Source: Parablautia sp. Marseille-Q6255
GTDB taxonomy: Bacteria; Bacillota; Clostridia; Lachnospirales; Lachnospiraceae
Assembly (NCBI RefSeq): GCF_951230155.1
Contig: NZ_CATNVD010000002.1
Coordinates: forward strand, 62,001 to 126,000
Direction: 5' to 3'
DNA: 64,000 nucleotides
Notes under the pieces: model-generated
What the model was told of the DNA's origin: nothing
Databases searched by the model: none
The model's input: only the letters and a program-made list of their open reading frames with translations
Position numbers and translations under genes: made by a program
In this document: positions 27,076 to 36,797 of the stretch, piece by piece
How positions within the stretch are numbered: position 1 is the stretch's first letter
How the letters are laid out: each line of letters begins with the position of its first letter

Positions 27076-28245
27076 TTAATCTACCATTACAATTTTACTC
27101 GTCTTAATAGTATTTACACCGCCTTCCTGACTAAACAATGGATTATGATCTCCCATACCGCCAAAATACTCATAACCTCTTTTCAGCGCTATATAATTAC
27201 CCAGCATAAAAAGCGGAATGAAATTCATAAGAGGCGCAATATGGTCATATCGCGCAGAGGGAAGAGTACAAACTGTCACCCTATCAATAAAGAGATCAGC
27301 TTCAGCATCCGATACCACTAACACATTTCGGCTGGATTTCTGCATCGACTCTATAGTTTCCAGTGTTCTTGAAAAAGATGCACACGTTTTTGTTGCCACT
27401 GCAATAGTACCGATTTTTTCTCGATTGGTCTGGAAAAAATCAATATGACACCAATCCTCAGAGTCATTTAAACAATTTAAAGAACCACAGAGTTCAAAAA
27501 ACTTAGCTGTACCAAAATAAGCCGTAGCAAAGTCTACACCACCTCCTACAAAATCATAACCCAAATAATCTTTCCATGTATTTGCCAGAGCTTCCATCTG
27601 GTCATCCACATTCCCGAGTACTGTTTCCGTACATACTGCATTTACATAAGCCTGAATCTCCGCTTTTTGCTTTTCTACTTCTTCTGCTGTAACAGCCCCA
27701 AAAAGCAATCCGGCATGAAGTCCCAGTAAGAGAGTAGTCACCACTGCTGTAAAATAGGTCTTGGTTTGACTTGCAGGAGAAAATACGGGAGATTTTTCAA
27801 TTTTCACCTCTAAAATATGAGCTGCTTCTTTCGCCATTCTCGATTCAGGATTACCCGTGATAGCAAGTGTTGTGCACCCTTTCAAAGCTGCCCGTTTCAT
27901 AGCTTCAGTAACACGAGAACCTCCACCCGAAATACTAATGACCATTACCAGGGTTTCCTCTGGATTTTCTTCAGGAAATACATAGTGGCGACTTACATCA
28001 ATACATCGCAGCGCATGATAGTCCATTCCTTTAAACATCCGGCTGTTGAATTCTCTAGTAGCCAATGCTGCCGCATAGGAATCCCCATTTCCCGTAACAA
28101 TAACCCGCCTGATCTTTTTTAACTTTTCATCCGGTATTGCTGCTGTAATTACGTCCTCTGTAAGCCGCTCTAATAAATTTTTTGTGTAGTTCGGATAATC
28201 CAAAAATCCCGATTTTACATTATTATCTCTTCCAATCGTATTCAT
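27076..28245 (-). CDS. SIS-domain sugar isomerase/deglycase-like protein (SIS-1)
   Basis: A 389-aa two-SIS-domain protein of the kind found in FrlB/AgaS-type enzymes that isomerise or deglycate phosphosugars. The first SIS domain carries T-G-N-G-D-S-Y-A-A-A and S-I-S-G-G-G-S-R; the second has N-D-S-E-D-W-C-H-I, where Glu and His are the likely catalytic pair shared by all five paralogues here. Its start overlaps the stop of the upstream MFS gene (ATGA), so the pair is co-translated. Cytoplasmic. Substrate unknown. Confidence 0.82.
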   Translation of the reverse strand: MNTIGRDNNVKSGFLDYPNYTKNLLERLTEDVITAAIPDEKLKKIRRVIVTGNGDSYAAALATREFNSRMFKGMDYHALRCIDVSRHYVFPEENPEETLVMVISISGGGSRVTEAMKRAALKGCTTLAITGNPESRMAKEAAHILEVKIEKSPVFSPASQTKTYFTAVVTTLLLGLHAGLLFGAVTAEEVEKQKAEIQAYVNAVCTETVLGNVDDQMEALANTWKDYLGYDFVGGGVDFATAYFGTAKFFELCGSLNCLNDSEDWCHIDFFQTNREKIGTIAVATKTCASFSRTLETIESMQKSSRNVLVVSDAEADLFIDRVTVCTLPSARYDHIAPLMNFIPLFMLGNYIALKRGYEYFGGMGDHNPLFSQEGGVNTIKTSKIVMVD

Positions 28246-29519
28246 TTTACCATCTTTCCTTTCTGCTTTCTTCTGCTCATATCAATAGCAATAAAGCCAA
28301 GAATCAGTGCCACTATATAAAGTACAGCAGCCATAATAAATGCACCTTGATAGGATCCAAGCTTATCGTAAAACAGGCCAATAGAAGAATATAATCCGCC
28401 ACCGATAAGGCTATTCGCTACCATCATCACGGCCCATATCTCCGAATAATGCTTGTTTCCTATTACACTTCTTGCCAAAAGTGGACACTGTACTTGATAC
28501 ATGCTGCTTCCCAGCCCAACCAGCATTGCACCAATCATAATAAAAATAGGGTTCTGATAGCTTAAAAGCATAAGTCCATATCCTAAGCCTGTAAACACCG
28601 CTCCCCAAATAAGACCTGCTTTTACACCAAACCGATCATTAATCCGCCCAAGGATGAGACTACATGCAATGCCCCCAAGACTCATAAGCATTCCTGCCTG
28701 CGCACCAAAATTAATACTCTGTCCCATTTCCATAGTAGAAAATGTCTGAATATAACCCGATACACCACTTCCAATACTAAAACACAGGCAAGCCATCCAG
28801 GCCAGATATAGCATGGGCATATGAAAAGCTTCCTTTTTTGTAAAGCCCCATTCCCCTGTGGATACTACGTCCTCCTCTGTATTCTCCAGCCCTTCTTCCT
28901 GTTCATCTGCACCATAGGGCTTTACTCCTACCTGCTGCGGAGTCCGGATAAGGAAAAAGGCTGCTGGTACAGAAATAATGAGGCACATAAACCCTAATAC
29001 TAAATAAGCATTTCTCCAACCAAGCATCGTAATAAGCTGCGCAGACAAAAGTCCATAGGCCATAGTAGAAGCGCTGCTTACTGCAATAACAATACCCAGT
29101 ACTGTACCTGCTTTTTTCCGAAACCACATATTAATCACAATAGGAATTGCTACCAGACCAGTAAAAGCCTGTGCTACACCGATAATCACACCACTCAAAT
29201 AAAACATATATACAGATTGATAGGTTGCCATAAGAAGCACTCCTATTGTTTCTGCTAAAGTAGCAATCCCCATTACTAATCCTATGGGTTTTGTAATTAA
29301 CATTTTTGCCGCAAAGGTATAGAGCAATGCCATACTTACCGCTTCAATGCTAACCAACATGGTAAATTTACTGACCTCACAGCCCAAATCTTGCACAATA
29401 GGTGTCACAAAATTTCCGACTGTAGCTGCCACTGCTCCACCTGTACCTAATTTTAGCAAAATACAGGCAATCACAATTTTCCATGCATAATGTATTTTTT
29501 TTCTATTTTCTTTTACCAT
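28242..29519 (-). CDS. MFS transporter, 12-TM (MFS-1)
   Basis: A 425-aa major facilitator protein with about 12 hydrophobic segments and a central charged loop around residue 215 (E-E-G-L-E-N-T-E-E-D). It is a paralogue of MFS-2 in the same operon: both begin with a basic stretch and H-Y-A-W-x-I-V. The family includes organic-acid and sugar-acid carriers. The ATG at 29519 is one base after the upstream SIS stop, and GAGGCGG inside that gene serves as ribosome site; the longer frame to 29561 is unlikely. Substrate unknown. Confidence 0.85.
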   Translation of the reverse strand: MVKENRKKIHYAWKIVIACILLKLGTGGAVAATVGNFVTPIVQDLGCEVSKFTMLVSIEAVSMALLYTFAAKMLITKPIGLVMGIATLAETIGVLLMATYQSVYMFYLSGVIIGVAQAFTGLVAIPIVINMWFRKKAGTVLGIVIAVSSASTMAYGLLSAQLITMLGWRNAYLVLGFMCLIISVPAAFFLIRTPQQVGVKPYGADEQEEGLENTEEDVVSTGEWGFTKKEAFHMPMLYLAWMACLCFSIGSGVSGYIQTFSTMEMGQSINFGAQAGMLMSLGGIACSLILGRINDRFGVKAGLIWGAVFTGLGYGLMLLSYQNPIFIMIGAMLVGLGSSMYQVQCPLLARSVIGNKHYSEIWAVMMVANSLIGGGLYSSIGLFYDKLGSYQGAFIMAAVLYIVALILGFIAIDMSRRKQKGKMVK

Positions 29520-29520
29520 A

Positions 29521-30714
29521 TCAATCATCCGCCTCAACCTTTTTGTCCAAATCCACCACATCTATAGGCGAAAAATAGGTTGGAACAAAGATTGTTGGAT
29601 CCATGCCACCCCGGAACATAGGTTCTCCAATAGTAGTATGCCGAAAACCTGCAAAAATCGCACCTGGAAGATACGCGTAAATCTGTTCCAAAAAAGTAAA
29701 TTCCTTTCGGGGCATTGGAACATAACAGTATCGTACTGTTTCCGTAATCCCAAGCTCCTCTGGTTTCTTATCTGCAAACACCAACACCTCTCGATGTCCT
29801 CTTCTCACCATGTTATTTACAGTATCCGCAATACGGGAAACATTAGCATCATTACTATTAATAAGTACTATCTCGCCATATTCTTCACCCGGTCCCATAA
29901 GAATATTGACATGCATAAAATTCTCGCTGTCAATGACCGCACAGGCATCCCCGGAAAGCTCAACAATTTTGGCTTGAATAAATTTTGTTGTCCAGAACAA
30001 TGGTCCGTCCGCTGTAATACCTAAATATTTTTTATCAATCCAATGGATTGCTGTCTCAAAACATATTTTATCAATATTAGAAATTTCTGCGAAAAAGACC
30101 TCATGATATTTCCGGACTTCCTCTCGCAGCTCTGCAAGATAAGACTTTCCTGTCCGCACCTCAGCCATAGCTGCTGCCAGAATTATAGTCGTTATTACAT
30201 TCACATAATAAGTCCGAAGTCCCGCATTATTATCTCCCTTTGGAGAATTCTCATAATATAAGATATCTGCGTTTCGAGCCGTCTCTGACTGAGGGCTGTC
30301 AGTAACCGCAACGGTAGTGATTCCATGACGTTTACATTGAAGAAGCGCCTCGATAGTACGGTAAATCCGCCCTGATACACTAATAAAAAGGGCAAGGCTG
30401 TCCGGCATATCTGCTTCATAAGGGTAATGACGGCCCAGCTCGATCGCCTCTACACCTTCATATTCTACATCTGGCAAATAGTAGGCAAACGCCTCTTTAA
30501 TAGCAAAAGCCGCAATATTAGAGTCTCCACAGCCAGTTCCTATAACATGTTTTGCCGTTTTAAAAATAGGCTGGTCAATAATAGCTTTTACCCCTGCCAC
30601 AGATCTATCAAACTGTTCCATAGTCAGCGGATCTACATCCATACACTGAGCATAGAAACTATCCTGAAAATAAAATTTTCTATAATAATGTTCGTCATTC
30701 AATCTCTGATACAT
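29521..30714 (-). CDS. SIS-domain protein (SIS-2)
   Basis: A 397-aa paralogue of the other SIS proteins. It has G-T-G-C-G-D-S-N-I-A-A-F in SIS domain 1 and I-D-S-E-N-F-M-H-V in domain 2. AGGAGG sits 8 nt before the ATG at 30714, which is therefore chosen over 30774. It is followed with a one-base gap by MFS-1 and preceded by SIS-3, the only place where two SIS genes are adjacent; they may form a hetero-oligomer. Confidence 0.82.
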   Translation of the reverse strand: MYQRLNDEHYYRKFYFQDSFYAQCMDVDPLTMEQFDRSVAGVKAIIDQPIFKTAKHVIGTGCGDSNIAAFAIKEAFAYYLPDVEYEGVEAIELGRHYPYEADMPDSLALFISVSGRIYRTIEALLQCKRHGITTVAVTDSPQSETARNADILYYENSPKGDNNAGLRTYYVNVITTIILAAAMAEVRTGKSYLAELREEVRKYHEVFFAEISNIDKICFETAIHWIDKKYLGITADGPLFWTTKFIQAKIVELSGDACAVIDSENFMHVNILMGPGEEYGEIVLINSNDANVSRIADTVNNMVRRGHREVLVFADKKPEELGITETVRYCYVPMPRKEFTFLEQIYAYLPGAIFAGFRHTTIGEPMFRGGMDPTIFVPTYFSPIDVVDLDKKVEADD

Positions 30715-30727
30715 TTCGTTTTCCTCC

Positions 30728-31933
30728 TTAGCCCGTAATCCATGTTTCCGTTCTAAAATCATACTGACCGGCAAAGTACTTCCGTTCGTTTACTGCTGCC
30801 TGATATCCGGCTAACAAAGAGCCGGGAATAAAATCTACCAGTGGAGACATCCACTGTTCCGGAGCCTTAGGGATGCAACATACAGTTGCTTCTCCTGCCA
30901 GCAGACCGGAGTCTGTAGCTGCATCAGGAATGTTATACATATCGGGAGTATCCTTCACTCTGCCACCGACAACAAGAAAAGCCTCTTTAGGCAAATCAGT
31001 AACAACCACAGTAGGGCGATGCTGGCATAGACATCCATATATCGTATCTTTCATTCGTCCAAGACTGGGATCAGCTTCGTTTACCAATATGACTGTACCA
31101 AATTCTCCCGGCCCGCGAAAGAAAAAGCTAATATGAGCAAATTCTTCAGAATTTGTATGATCACAGTATACGCCTCCACATTCAATAAACTTCTCCTCTA
31201 TAAACTGTGCAGAATATCCTTCATTTCCATCACCAATAATCTCAAACTTGGTCAGATCCTTCATTCTCACAGCCTCGGCAAACATCATATCGTCAATCCG
31301 GTCAAACTCTGACATAAAGGTTTTTGTATAAGAAGTAATATTATGCTTCACCTCGAGGAATCTCTCTTTCGTAATAATACCTCTGCACAAACCAATGTAA
31401 GCTGCCACTGCAACAATACCGACCATGCTGGCATAATAAGAACGAAGTCCTGGGGAATTACAGCCATCAGGAGTAGCTACATCAAAAATCATATCTGCCA
31501 CCTTTGCTCCTTTAGATTCCGGATTCCGAGTAATAAGCAAAGCCTGAGTACCCAATTCCTTTGCTTTTGTAAGTGCCTCTACTACCCTATCTGCTGAACC
31601 GCTAAAACTGATAGCAATTACCAATACCTCATCTAACGCATATCCTTTTGTGATCTTAGACAGATCATAATACCGGCAAAAATCCATAATATCTGGCGAA
31701 TTCACTTTCTGCACTCCACTTAATTTCCGAACACCAGGAACCATAGCACCTGCAGCCGAAAAAGAATCCCCACAACCGGTAAGAATAATTCTTTTAATTT
31801 TTTTTGCAATTTTCTCCGGAAACATAGACTTTAGCTTTTCCAGATCAAAACACAATTCCTGCTGAATATCCGCCAATACTTCCAGATCTTTTACTTGATG
31901 TACAACGGAATTAAAATACTTTTTTTTCTCCAT
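30728..31933 (-). CDS. SIS-domain protein (SIS-3)
   Basis: A 401-aa SIS protein with L-T-G-C-G-D-S-F-S-A-A-G near residue 51 and T-N-S-E-E-F-A-H-I in the second SIS domain, so the shared Glu/His pair is kept. AAAGGAGG precedes the ATG. It lies between MFS-2 and SIS-2 in the operon. Probably a phosphosugar isomerase or deglycase; substrate unknown. Confidence 0.82.
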   Translation of the reverse strand: MEKKKYFNSVVHQVKDLEVLADIQQELCFDLEKLKSMFPEKIAKKIKRIILTGCGDSFSAAGAMVPGVRKLSGVQKVNSPDIMDFCRYYDLSKITKGYALDEVLVIAISFSGSADRVVEALTKAKELGTQALLITRNPESKGAKVADMIFDVATPDGCNSPGLRSYYASMVGIVAVAAYIGLCRGIITKERFLEVKHNITSYTKTFMSEFDRIDDMMFAEAVRMKDLTKFEIIGDGNEGYSAQFIEEKFIECGGVYCDHTNSEEFAHISFFFRGPGEFGTVILVNEADPSLGRMKDTIYGCLCQHRPTVVVTDLPKEAFLVVGGRVKDTPDMYNIPDAATDSGLLAGEATVCCIPKAPEQWMSPLVDFIPGSLLAGYQAAVNERKYFAGQYDFRTETWITG

Positions 31934-31947
31934 TTTTTCTGCCTCCT

Positions 31948-33207
31948 TTATAAATTTTGCTTTTTTCGATAATTTTCACTCATTTTTAATGCAATACTTC
32001 CTACAACTAATGCCGCCGCAAAAGTTACAATGCCAATAAGAAATACGATAGTAAAAGAACCGGTCTTATCAAAAATACCGCCCAACGGTGAAATCAGAAG
32101 TGCCGCTATCATACTATTTCCAATCATTAAAATTGACCAGATTTCCGAATAGTGTCTATCTCCCATTACCGTCCGAGCCACCAAAGGTGCCTGCACACTA
32201 TACATATTCAATCCCCCAAATCCCATAAAAAAGCAGGATGGTAATAAAAATGTGCTGTTCTTTATAGAAAAAATCATTCCAAACATGGAAAGAGCCATAA
32301 AACATAATCCCCAGAGCATTCCGGCTCGAACGCCAAACCGATCGTTAACCTTACCTAACAAGTAGCCACAGATCACAGACCCCACACTATAACAAGTTAC
32401 CGCTACAGATCCGAAGGCTACACTCCGCCCTAATTCCATGGTCGCAAACGTAGCTGTAAAGCTAGGCACACTACTTCCTACACTGTAGCAAAGACAACAT
32501 GCCCAAGCCAGATACAGCATAGGCATACGGAAAGCCTCAGCTCGAGTCACGCCCCAATTGCTTTTATCCGGATCCGCTTCCTCGCCCTTCTCGTTTTCTC
32601 CCATACCATAAGGTTCACATCCCACATCCTCAGGACTTTTTAAATGAGCCGCAATATAGGGAATAGCTACTATCAATGGAATAATCGGTAAAATTCGGTA
32701 AGCCATCCTCCATCCCAGCTGTTCAATTAACTGAGCACTTAAAAGATTAAAGAAAATCCCAAATGCTGTACCACAGGATACACATATACCAAGAGCCGTA
32801 CCTGTCTTCTTTTTAAACCACATATTAATAATAAGAGGCATAGCCAAAAATTGAGTAAAAGCTGACCCCGCTCCCATCATGACCGCAGAAATATAAAACC
32901 CAGTAATAGATGGATAAAATCCCATTAAAAACATACCGGCAAGCATAGCAATAAGAGCTACTGACACTACTACCTGCAGCTTTTTAGTGCTTAATATTTT
33001 TCCTGCCACCGGATAAAGTACTGCCATTACAGCACACTGAATACTACTAACAAGCATCATTTTCTGAACTGTAATACCAAAATCCGTTACTACTGGTGTC
33101 ACAAAATTACCTAAGCTTACCTGAGTTACGCTAGTGGTGAAATAAACCATGATACATGCTGTCACAATAGTCCATGCATAATGTTTTTGTTTTTTTTCTT
33201 TTTTCAT
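31948..33207 (-). CDS. MFS transporter, 12-TM (MFS-2)
   Basis: A 419-aa major facilitator protein, paralogous to MFS-1 (H-Y-A-W-T-I-V start, similar central acidic loop E-N-E-K-G-E-E-A-D). It is the first gene after intron copy 2, so in the unspliced arrangement its transcription must read through or start after the intron. The ribosome site (AAGGTTAAGGGA) is weaker than elsewhere in the operon. Substrate unknown. Confidence 0.85.
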   Translation of the reverse strand: MKKEKKQKHYAWTIVTACIMVYFTTSVTQVSLGNFVTPVVTDFGITVQKMMLVSSIQCAVMAVLYPVAGKILSTKKLQVVVSVALIAMLAGMFLMGFYPSITGFYISAVMMGAGSAFTQFLAMPLIINMWFKKKTGTALGICVSCGTAFGIFFNLLSAQLIEQLGWRMAYRILPIIPLIVAIPYIAAHLKSPEDVGCEPYGMGENEKGEEADPDKSNWGVTRAEAFRMPMLYLAWACCLCYSVGSSVPSFTATFATMELGRSVAFGSVAVTCYSVGSVICGYLLGKVNDRFGVRAGMLWGLCFMALSMFGMIFSIKNSTFLLPSCFFMGFGGLNMYSVQAPLVARTVMGDRHYSEIWSILMIGNSMIAALLISPLGGIFDKTGSFTIVFLIGIVTFAAALVVGSIALKMSENYRKKQNL

Positions 33208-33241
33208 TCGTCCCTTAACCTTCTTATTTAATTACTGTCCA

Positions 33242-35151
33242 ATCGAGTAGGAGGCGGTGATTAGCCGCCGTCCTCTCACACCACCGTGCGTACCGTTCGG
33301 TACACGGCGGTTTCAATAGTTGATGTGCAGAGACTGATAGGCTGTGGCTAAATCATAGAAGCCCCAGTTTATCAGTCTTTCTTTTGTTAATGCTCTTTTG
33401 ACCACACCCGTGTTAGACATCCTCCAGTAGGATTTTCTGCTGTATGCTCCTTCGCATGCTGCCCACTCTGATAACCCCAGTCCTATCAGCTTTCTCCTCC
33501 TGGTCTTTGGCAGTTTCCACTGTTTCCAGATACACATCCGTATCCGGCGGTACAGCCATCCGTTCACGCTTTCGATATTGTTCTTCATATCCGCTATCCC
33601 ATAATAGTTTAGCCATCCTCTCATGTAGACTTTTACCTTTTCCATAGTTCGGACGACACTTCCGCACTTGCTCCGGGAAGTGAGCCTGCGCAGTTCATCC
33701 TTGGCTTTCTCCCATGACTTTCCATGGACTCGGATATAGATTCCTTTTCCGTTCTTCCCAAAACAGAAGCCAAGGAACTTAAAATTTCGGATTGCGAATA
33801 CACTGACTGTCCGGCTCTTTTCCCGGTTCACTCTCAGTTTCAACGTTTCCTCCAGATATTTCGTGCTGGATTCCAGCAGTCGCTCTGCGGCCCGTTCGCT
33901 TTTCGCCAGCAGTACGATATCGTCTGCGTAGCGGATGCATGGCACACCCCGCCTGTGAAACTCCCAGTCGAATTCATTCAGATACACGTTTGCTAAGAGT
34001 GGAGATAGATTTCCTCCTTGCGGGGAGCCTTCCTCCGTCTCTGTTACAACACCGTTTTCCATCACTCCGCTCTTCAGATATCGCTTTACCATCTGTACCA
34101 CTCTTTCATCTTTTACCTGTTTCCTCAACTGGTTCAGCAGTATCGTATGGTTCAGCGTATCAAAGTATCTCGACAGGTCGAGGACGACTGCCCTCGTATA
34201 TCCCTGCTCGATGTACTCTTTTATCCTCCTGACAGCGTCTTTTGCCCCTCGACCCGGACGATAGCCATAACTGTCCTTCGAGAACAGAGGTTCATAGATT
34301 GGCATCAGCTGCTGTGCCATGGCCTGTTGGATGATGCGGTCTATGACAGTAGGGATTCCTAGCTTTCTTGTCCCTCCATCCGGCTTCGGGATCTCCACTC
34401 TCCTGACTGGGGAAGGGCTATATTTCCCCTTCCTGATTCTTTCTACCAGTTCGTGATTATTCTCCCTCAACCATGGTAACGCCGCTTCAATAGTCATCCC
34501 ATCAACTCCTGGCGCTCCCTTGTTCGCCTTCACTCTTTTGTAAGCTCTGTTCAGGTTATCCTTATTCAGTATCTTACTTAGGATATCTGGCTCTGCACTG
34601 TCCCTTTCCTTCCATATCCGGTTGAATGAGCGGTGCGCTCTCACATACCCTTTGCGTTCCGCGCTATCTCTTTGTGAGCAGCTTTCTCTGTTTTCTGTAC
34701 CCATTCTGCCCATTCCTCCTTTCCCAGTCGTACGAAAGACTCCTATTGATTCAGCCCTTCGCTGAAAAAAAATCAACTACTATGGCCTCTGCTGACTTCT
34801 GTACGTTCAGCGTTACCTTCCGATAACGGTTACTCTTTTCAGAGCGTTCCGTACAGACCTCCCTGGGTACCACACGTTTCTTTCCCTCCATCCATCTGCC
34901 GCATTTACTGCACATGATTCCGTGTAGTTATCGGGCTTCATCTTGTCTTGCAGACTTACCCTCATGTACAGCCTTATATGCGATTTCTGTCCGTCAGACC
35001 AGAGGTTTGCCCGTGGGTTAGTAAGTTTCCCACATCTGGCTTCCTTCAGATTCCATCTCACGATGGACACCCTTGCCTTCGGCTATATCCTTCCCACTAC
35101 CGGGCGAATTCGGGACTTGCACCCGTTAGAAACGTGCGCCGCCAGGCGCAC
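33242..35151 (-). mobile_element. Class C group II intron, copy 2
   Basis: A second 1,910-nt copy, with the same encoded protein as copy 1 and an exact offset of 9,215 nt. 5' end GTGCG at 35151, 3' end ...CTCGAT at 33242. It too sits directly behind a terminator hairpin (35157-35191), but inside the operon, between the YjbQ gene and MFS-2. Flanking sequences differ from those of copy 1, so it is a separate insertion and not an assembly artefact. Confidence 0.88.
33313..34704 (-). CDS. ltrA: Group II intron reverse transcriptase/maturase, copy 2
   Basis: A 463-aa intron-encoded reverse transcriptase/maturase identical in protein sequence to copy 1, with the Y-A-D-D active site and X domain intact and no endonuclease domain. 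The start is set at 34704 for the same reason as in copy 1 (GGAGG 10 nt upstream). Both copies appear intact, so recent retromobility is likely. Confidence 0.9.
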   Translation of the reverse strand: MGTENRESCSQRDSAERKGYVRAHRSFNRIWKERDSAEPDILSKILNKDNLNRAYKRVKANKGAPGVDGMTIEAALPWLRENNHELVERIRKGKYSPSPVRRVEIPKPDGGTRKLGIPTVIDRIIQQAMAQQLMPIYEPLFSKDSYGYRPGRGAKDAVRRIKEYIEQGYTRAVVLDLSRYFDTLNHTILLNQLRKQVKDERVVQMVKRYLKSGVMENGVVTETEEGSPQGGNLSPLLANVYLNEFDWEFHRRGVPCIRYADDIVLLAKSERAAERLLESSTKYLEETLKLRVNREKSRTVSVFAIRNFKFLGFCFGKNGKGIYIRVHGKSWEKAKDELRRLTSRSKCGSVVRTMEKVKVYMRGWLNYYGIADMKNNIESVNGWLYRRIRMCIWKQWKLPKTRRRKLIGLGLSEWAACEGAYSRKSYWRMSNTGVVKRALTKERLINWGFYDLATAYQSLHINY

Positions 35152-35154
35152 AAG

Positions 35155-35195
35155 AGGGCTGCCGTGGCATGCAAAGCATACCACAGCAGCCATTT
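35155..35195 (-). terminator. Intra-operon terminator hairpin used as intron target
   Basis: GGCTGC-GTGG-ATGC pairs with GCAT-CCAC-GCAGCC (35157-35191) with two mismatches around a 3-nt loop. On the minus strand it is followed by CCTCTT and then by the intron. It lies right after the single-domain YjbQ gene, so it would attenuate the downstream half of the operon. Confidence 0.7.
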
Positions 35196-35212
35196 TCACT
35201 GCCGCACTCTTT

Positions 35213-35614
35213 TTAACTTATAATTTTTACCAGATATTCTCTTGTCTTAGCTCCTGAATATTCTGCAAAGAAAATACCCTGAGAACCTCCCAACTTCATT
35301 TCTCCTTCAGATAAAATAAACTCTGCGGTCTGCCCGGTCACAGAAGACATACTATGAGCCGCACCATCTGTTACGCTACCCCCAAAGTGGAAATTATCCC
35401 TGGCTGGAAAAATCCGTACAAAATCATCAATAATATCCTCATGACCTTTTGAATCATAGAACGAGGTAATTAAAATACTGGCATTTACGTCCGTTGTCAT
35501 CACTACTACCATGCCATCTTGTACACCACTTTCCGCCACGATATTCTTTACTGTCTCTGTAATTTCCACAAGGCAGCCCTTTTTCGGAGTCTCCACTGTT
35601 ACTTTTCTTAACAT
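35213..35614 (-). CDS. Single-domain YjbQ-family (UPF0047) protein, degenerate site
   Basis: A 133-aa YjbQ-family protein (family sometimes annotated as secondary thiamine-phosphate synthase). The fold-defining L-G-G-S-Q-G-I-F-F-A-E-Y segment is kept. The usual H-T-[ST]-A-S motif reads T-D-V-N-A-S, and the H-x-K that follows reads H-S-M, so conserved ligand residues are lost. The tandem YjbQ protein in this operon keeps both. The ATG at 35614 is 8 nt after AAGGAGG. It may be a non-catalytic partner. Confidence 0.8.
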   Translation of the reverse strand: MLRKVTVETPKKGCLVEITETVKNIVAESGVQDGMVVVMTTDVNASILITSFYDSKGHEDIIDDFVRIFPARDNFHFGGSVTDGAAHSMSSVTGQTAEFILSEGEMKLGGSQGIFFAEYSGAKTREYLVKIIS

Positions 35615-35627
35615 TGCTTTGTCCTCC

Positions 35628-36779
35628 TTATACAATCTCTAACTTACTGCTTCTAATCGTCTGGGCTTCTGGATTAGCCCAAATGCCACCGCCTCTGAAA
35701 TAAGGCTCTTTCTTCAAAGCAGAAATATACCCTGCCAACATAGCTCCTGGTAAATAATTCATCATCGGCAGCAAAAATTCAAATCCTTCCGGCGCTTCTG
35801 GAACAGTACAGACCTCAATATCTGCCGTAATGCCAAAATCCTCCTTTGTTCCATTTGCTATCAGGACAATTGGCCTGCCTATTCCCGCTGCCTGTTTCAC
35901 AGTTTCACCAATACGACTTCTGTCATTGGACAATTTATCTGCCACTACCATTGTCCCAATACAGTCAGGTTTTTTTTGGAAATAGGATACATGACACCAG
36001 TTCTCAGCGTCATCTACATTAGTAATACTTCCGACCACTTCTACCATTTTTGCTGCACTGAAAAATGCAGAACAGTATTCAATATCATCACCAATGAAAT
36101 CATAAGACTTATACTCTTTCCAGTCTTTTGCCAGCTCAAACATCTGATTTGCAATCCCTTCGAGCACTGGCGCGTAAGCTTCTGAGTAATCTGAAATAGC
36201 CTTCACTAAATCACTGAAAGAATTCTCTGAACTGATACCATTCACTTCACCAAATTTAGCAGCCAGCAGATAAAGCCCTACTAAAGATGCATAATAATTC
36301 CGTAATCCTGGATTCGCATCTGGAAAATGCGGCGTTCCTACAATCAAACTGTACTCTGCTGTCTTAACTGCCGGACTTTTTGGATTATTAGTCACTGCCA
36401 AAGTATGGCATCCGTAATGTTTCGCCCGTTCCAGTACCTCCTTGATACGAGCTGGACCGCCAGAGCAACTTACTGCTACTACCAATGTTGAATCACTATA
36501 ACGAAGGTCAAAATTCATGTAGCGAGCCACATTAATTGCACGATCATAAACAAAATCATTGCCAAACTGACCTCCAAATTTTTTAAAAGCCGGAATAGCT
36601 GCTTTTGCTGCCACATAAGAATCCCCACAACCAGTAATAATAATTTTACGGCATTTTTTTAATACTTTATCCGGAATTGCATCCAACCCCTTTTTTACTC
36701 CGGCAATTTGAGCGCTACAGAGGGCGGGAATACTGAGACATTGATTAACCAATGCACTGTTTATTTCTATTCTGTTCAT
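35628..36779 (-). CDS. SIS-domain protein (SIS-4)
   Basis: A 383-aa SIS protein with I-T-G-C-G-D-S-Y-V-A-A-K in domain 1 and D-D-A-E-N-W-C-H-V in domain 2. It lies between the tandem YjbQ gene and the single-domain YjbQ gene, giving the alternating order SIS-YjbQ-SIS-YjbQ. AAGGAGGG precedes the ATG. Likely phosphosugar isomerase or deglycase; substrate unknown. Confidence 0.82.
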   Translation of the reverse strand: MNRIEINSALVNQCLSIPALCSAQIAGVKKGLDAIPDKVLKKCRKIIITGCGDSYVAAKAAIPAFKKFGGQFGNDFVYDRAINVARYMNFDLRYSDSTLVVAVSCSGGPARIKEVLERAKHYGCHTLAVTNNPKSPAVKTAEYSLIVGTPHFPDANPGLRNYYASLVGLYLLAAKFGEVNGISSENSFSDLVKAISDYSEAYAPVLEGIANQMFELAKDWKEYKSYDFIGDDIEYCSAFFSAAKMVEVVGSITNVDDAENWCHVSYFQKKPDCIGTMVVADKLSNDRSRIGETVKQAAGIGRPIVLIANGTKEDFGITADIEVCTVPEAPEGFEFLLPMMNYLPGAMLAGYISALKKEPYFRGGGIWANPEAQTIRSSKLEIV

Positions 36780-36797
36780 GATAACTCCCTCCTTTAT

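Noticed and set aside
24027-35151. Repeat as an assembly duplication
   Set aside because: The flanks of the two copies differ and each has its own terminator hairpin target, which fits two intron insertions.
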